Part shown: piece by piece, positions 60,939-64,000 of the stretch | Numbering within the stretch: the stretch's first letter is position 1 | How the letters are laid out: every line of letters begins with the position of its first letter | Assembly (NCBI GenBank): GCA_963528005.1 | Contig: CAURSM010000007.1 | Span: 1-64,000, forward strand | Reading direction: 5' to 3' | DNA length: 64,000 nt | Origin: Lacrimispora sp963528005 | GTDB lineage: Bacteria > Bacillota > Clostridia > Lachnospirales > Lachnospiraceae | Notes under the pieces: model-generated | What the model was told of the DNA's origin: nothing | Databases searched by the model: none | What the model saw: only the letters and a program-made list of their open reading frames with translations | Position numbers and translations under genes: made by a program

Positions 60939-61682
60939 TTATAGTTCGCTTCGGTATTCACTGGGGCTGATGCCGTAGATGTGCTTAAAGGTCTTACTGA
61001 AATGAAACGGATCAAGGTAACCTGTAAGCTGACTGATATCAGCGATGGATAGCTCTGGGTTTCGAAGAAGCTGTTTTGAGATGCTGAGTCTGTGGTTTCT
61101 TAAATACTTGGATTGGGTGATTCCAGAATACTTTAAAAAGATCTTGCTTAAATAAGGGATGGAAAATCCAAATTCCGAGGCCAGGGAGGTAAAATCAATC
61201 TGGTTTTGATAATTCTTATGAATGTATTCTTTTACCAGTTCCACGATTTCCTTTGCCCTGTTTGGGGAGTGAAGGAGAGTAGCGGCATCAAACTGATCTT
61301 TGGATGCGAGAAGCTTGGTTTCAAGGGCGGATAAGGTGATCGCCAGCTCGTCATAATTAACAGGTTTTAGTAAGTAGTTACTGACTTCATACTGCATGGC
61401 TTCTTTTGCATATGAAAAATCATTGTAACCGCTTATGATGACAAAGAGAATGAAGGGGTATTTTTCGTGAACCTGTTTTGCCAGTGAAAGCCCATCCATT
61501 TCCGGCATACGAATATCCGTAAGGATGACATTGGGCAGGTATTCTTCTGTAAATTTAAGGCCTTCCAGTCCATTGGAGGCAATCCCCACCACTTCAAAGG
61601 AGGGGTTTAACTGTTCGATTTTTTTCCCGATGTTTTTGGCAATTAAGGATTCATCCTCAACCACCAGCACTGAATATCTCAT
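60939..61682 (-). CDS. AraC-type response regulator
   Basis: 247 residues. Receiver domain about 1-120 with VVEDESLIAKN, phospho-Asp in LTDIRMPEMDG near 55 and the conserved Lys in YLLKPVNY near 105. AraC HTH about 148-245, ending YLDPFHFSKTFKHIYGISP. Shorter than the YesN-like regulator at 52813 because the central region is missing. It overlaps its kinase gene by four bases (ATGA). Probably regulates the binding-protein operon divergent from the kinase. Confidence 0.94.
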   Translation of the reverse strand: MRYSVLVVEDESLIAKNIGKKIEQLNPSFEVVGIASNGLEGLKFTEEYLPNVILTDIRMPEMDGLSLAKQVHEKYPFILFVIISGYNDFSYAKEAMQYEVSNYLLKPVNYDELAITLSALETKLLASKDQFDAATLLHSPNRAKEIVELVKEYIHKNYQNQIDFTSLASEFGFSIPYLSKIFLKYSGITQSKYLRNHRLSISKQLLRNPELSIADISQLTGYLDPFHFSKTFKHIYGISPSEYRSEL

Positions 61683-63505
61683 GGAATAATACCTCCTATG
61701 ACTACAATTGCTCCGTGGGGCACGTTGTTGCTTAATTTAAAGATGTGCTTGCCCTGATATAAAATCTTGAAACGAATGTATAGGTTCATCAGTCCCATCC
61801 CGTCTATTTCAAGGTTTGGGAGTGCGCCATTTTTCTCAATCAGAGCAATCTTTTCCTGGAGATCATCAAGAGCTTCTTTTGTAAATCCAGGTCCATTATC
61901 CCGGATCTGAATCTCCCAGTAGGTGTTTGTAAGGATGCCTAAAACCTTCACGTTCCATGGGGGGCTTGATTTTGTGGAATACTTAATGGCGTTTTCCACG
62001 ATGAGTTGAAGACATAGCTTTGGGAGTCTAACCTGATGCATGGCTTCTGGAATGTCAAATTCATACTGTAGGGTTTCATGGTATCTGACTTTCATACATT
62101 CCAGATAATCATGGGTGTGAGCCAGCTCATCTTTTAGTGATACAAGCTGTTCCTCGTCAGAGGAAATGTATCTTAGGATTCGTGAAATGGTCTGGCACAT
62201 CATAATGATCTCCTGGTTCATATTTTCATCTGCCATGGCCTGTATGGTTGCCAGGGAATTGTATAAAAAATGAGGATTCATCTGGGCCTGGAGCGCCAAA
62301 ATCTTTGACTGCATGTCACTGTTTTGAAGCTGCAATTCCCGTTCCATAGAGGTCCTGGCCTGTTTTTGCATCTTTAGTAAGGCTTGATATAAGGTATTTA
62401 CTTCGGTGATGCCAAGGTCCATTTCCTCAAACGCCGTGTCTTTTTCTTCCCCTGTTAGCTGAAAGGTTCGAACCTGATTGTAAATTTTAGAAAGGGGAGT
62501 GGCAATTCTTCTGGATATTAAATAAGAGACTAAAACCGTTATGACCATAACGAAAAACAAAAGCATTAAGTTGGTGGAAACATACTGGTAGATGGGCTGC
62601 ATCAGCATCTGGTTATCGATAATCAGTGCGGTGATAAAACCGGTATAATCCGAGGTAGTATATATGATGTATTTGTTCTCTGACTTTAAATAAATGGGGG
62701 TCTTGCTTAAATCGTTTGATGGGTCGCTGAGTCGTTCTGTTATGAGGTTAAAATATAGCTCTTGATGTTCATTCTCCCTGGTAGAATAGACGGTTTTCCC
62801 ATCCGGACTGTAGAGGTAAACCTCCTCGTCATAGGGACTTTTAAAGGCGGTAATTGCATTGGTTACGCTTTTAAAGGATTTCTTAACTTCCACAATGCCC
62901 TGAGGAATATTAAGAGGACTGTAAAATACCCGGCAGAGGGAAACAAAGTTGTTGTCTCCCGGATAGGAATAATAACGGCCTAGTTTGTCATCTTTTTCAC
63001 AATAAATATATTTCTTGCCTTCTAACTGAGTGACCTGGTCATACCAGTCTCTACTGGAGGCGCTTTCCTTTGAAGTGGTATTGTCAAGGCCTACGCCGAA
63101 TTTCCCGCTGTCTAAGGAATAGAGATAGGTCTGATCCGCAGGAGAGTTTGGTCCGATCATTGCAATAATCAGGTCGTAGAGGATTTTTGTATTGTTGATG
63201 CTTTCATAGATCTCATTGGAGCTTAAGGTGCTGTCTTGATAATTAAGATAAGTTCCGAACTTTTCTTTTATGAGGTTGGAATATATGATATTTTGGGATA
63301 CCGTATCCAAATTGTGAATGACGGATTCAAAGTTGTCCATAATGATGGCGGCATTGTTTTGAAGGGTGGAGAAGGCACTGGTTTTTAGCTTGGTGGTTTC
63401 CCTTGCGATGGTGTGAATGGTAAAGGAAAGGATTACAACAATAAACAAAGCGGTGTAAGGGAGAAAAAGCGTCTGCATTATGCTTTGTTTTTTTGGATTT
63501 TTCAT
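61679..63505 (-). CDS. Sensor histidine kinase (YesM type) with large extracellular sensor
   Basis: 608 residues from ATG 63505. First membrane segment about 13-35, extracellular sensor about 36-295, second membrane segment about 297-318, HAMP about 320-370 (RRIATPLSKIYNQV), phospho-His in QMNPHFLYNSL near 410, HATPase with VENAIKYS near 505 and DNGPGF near 545. The frame is open to an ATG at 63568, but neither start has a well-placed ribosome site: ggaaggagag lies about 20 bases before 63505. The start is therefore uncertain. Confidence 0.9.
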   Translation of the reverse strand: MKNPKKQSIMQTLFLPYTALFIVVILSFTIHTIARETTKLKTSAFSTLQNNAAIIMDNFESVIHNLDTVSQNIIYSNLIKEKFGTYLNYQDSTLSSNEIYESINNTKILYDLIIAMIGPNSPADQTYLYSLDSGKFGVGLDNTTSKESASSRDWYDQVTQLEGKKYIYCEKDDKLGRYYSYPGDNNFVSLCRVFYSPLNIPQGIVEVKKSFKSVTNAITAFKSPYDEEVYLYSPDGKTVYSTRENEHQELYFNLITERLSDPSNDLSKTPIYLKSENKYIIYTTSDYTGFITALIIDNQMLMQPIYQYVSTNLMLLFFVMVITVLVSYLISRRIATPLSKIYNQVRTFQLTGEEKDTAFEEMDLGITEVNTLYQALLKMQKQARTSMERELQLQNSDMQSKILALQAQMNPHFLYNSLATIQAMADENMNQEIIMMCQTISRILRYISSDEEQLVSLKDELAHTHDYLECMKVRYHETLQYEFDIPEAMHQVRLPKLCLQLIVENAIKYSTKSSPPWNVKVLGILTNTYWEIQIRDNGPGFTKEALDDLQEKIALIEKNGALPNLEIDGMGLMNLYIRFKILYQGKHIFKLSNNVPHGAIVVIGGIIP

Positions 63506-63589
63506 TATAATTGCTGCCAGTAATGGCTCTCCTTCCCCGATTTTTTGCGATTGGTTAAAAATATACATGAAAAAGGATCGGAATGTTCA

Positions 63590-63619
63590 TTCAAAAATGT
63601 ATATATTACACTATATAAT
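63590..63619 (+). promoter_or_regulatory. Promoter of the binding-protein gene at 63668
   Basis: TTCAAA (63590-63595), an 18-bp spacer and TATAAT (63614-63619), about 50 bp before the ATG. Confidence 0.55.
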
Positions 63620-63667
63620 ACAGATAACAAATGAAAAGTCAATATAAAATTTTGGGGAGGTATTTTT

Positions 63668-64000
63668 ATGAAGCTTGGGAAGTTAGCTGTATTAAGTCTT
63701 ACAATGGCAGCCGCACTTGTCTTTTCTGGATGCTCTAAGGTGGAGAGTGGGACAGGGGGAAGTACTGCTGCAGGTGGAAGTTCCTTAGAAGAGACAAAGG
63801 ACACATCAGCAAAGGGGAAAGATAATGTGACCTTATCTTTTATGGCCAGCCAGGACTGGATTCAGGACGCAGAAATTGAACTGTCAAAGAAATTTACTGA
63901 GGAGACTGGAATCAAAGTGGACTATCAGATCATTCCTTCTGATCAGTACGTCAACCTTTTAATGACCAAACTCAATACTGGGGAATGTACTGATATCTTT
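63668..64000 (+). CDS. Sugar ABC transporter substrate-binding lipoprotein, 3' end cut by the window
   Basis: 111 codons are visible. Lipoprotein signal peptide with lipobox FSGC near residues 19-22, then a Gly/Ser linker. From about 52 (VTLSFMASQDWIQDAEIELSKKF, in parts VTLSFMASQDW, AEIELSKKF) the sequence follows family 1 extracellular solute-binding proteins of carbohydrate transporters (ETGIKVDYQIIPSDQY, MTKLNTGE). A ggggaggt site precedes the ATG. Divergent from the kinase/regulator pair, which likely control it. Confidence 0.85.
   Translation, partial: MKLGKLAVLSLTMAAALVFSGCSKVESGTGGSTAAGGSSLEETKDTSAKGKDNVTLSFMASQDWIQDAEIELSKKFTEETGIKVDYQIIPSDQYVNLLMTKLNTGECTDIF

Overview
The window looks like chromosomal DNA from a spore-forming, low-to-moderate GC anaerobe of the Clostridia, most likely Lachnospiraceae (Lacrimispora or Clostridium-like). 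Pointers are the dipicolinate synthase pair dpaA-dpaB (endospores), the rpsF-ssb-rpsR operon, strong purine-rich Shine-Dalgarno sites, several PTS operons, AraC-type response regulators paired with YesM/LytS-type kinases, and a KUP potassium transporter. I saw no transposase, integrase, rRNA or CRISPR array. Species is an inference; no search was run.

Layout. 1-310: three tRNA genes (Asn, partial; Glu; Cys) and a terminator. 0.6-5.6 kb: single genes (YqjM-like ene-reductase, DsbA-like protein, Vat-like acetyltransferase, small unknowns, a membrane protein ending in an L7/L12-like domain) and, at 4570-4683, an unassigned candidate structured RNA. 5.9-8.15 kb: kup on the minus strand behind what reads as a yybP-ykoY-type riboswitch with a competing terminator. 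8.3-9.25 kb: a divergent pair of HTH regulators with palindromic operators, then three 21-bp tandem repeats. 9.4-14 kb: a fructose-type catabolic operon (RpiR regulator, PfkB kinase, PTS EIIBCA, class II aldolase). 14.7-17.1 kb: dpaA-dpaB divergent from dapA, so the step that makes the precursor and the step that makes dipicolinate lie side by side. 17.3-27.6 kb: amidohydrolase, chemoreceptor, HPr-like protein without its histidine, AraC regulator, DUF2156 and Eis-like acyltransferases, sirtuin, aldo/keto reductase, and the conserved rpsF-ssb-rpsR block.

27.8-46.2 kb is an accessory region of small, mostly monocistronic genes: GNAT and VOC proteins, an APH-type kinase, a phosphoribosyltransferase-like protein, MBL and HIT hydrolases, nitroreductase, DJ-1/PfpI, a class C beta-lactamase-like hydrolase, and a MATE exporter with its ArsR repressor. 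Within 28.5-33.2 kb a conserved 19-bp sequence recurs a short distance after successive stop codons, giving a gene-repeat-gene-repeat layout like a cassette array. A methyltransferase relic with an internal deletion lies against the ArsR promoter.

46.4-64 kb is carbohydrate uptake and sensing: a LicT-type antiterminator with RAT/terminator elements before itself and before bglP, a phospho-beta-glucosidase and a lipoprotein carboxylesterase; a two-component system; a YtfQ-YtfR-YtfT-YjfF-like sugar ABC transporter; and a second two-component system divergent from a solute-binding lipoprotein cut by the window end.
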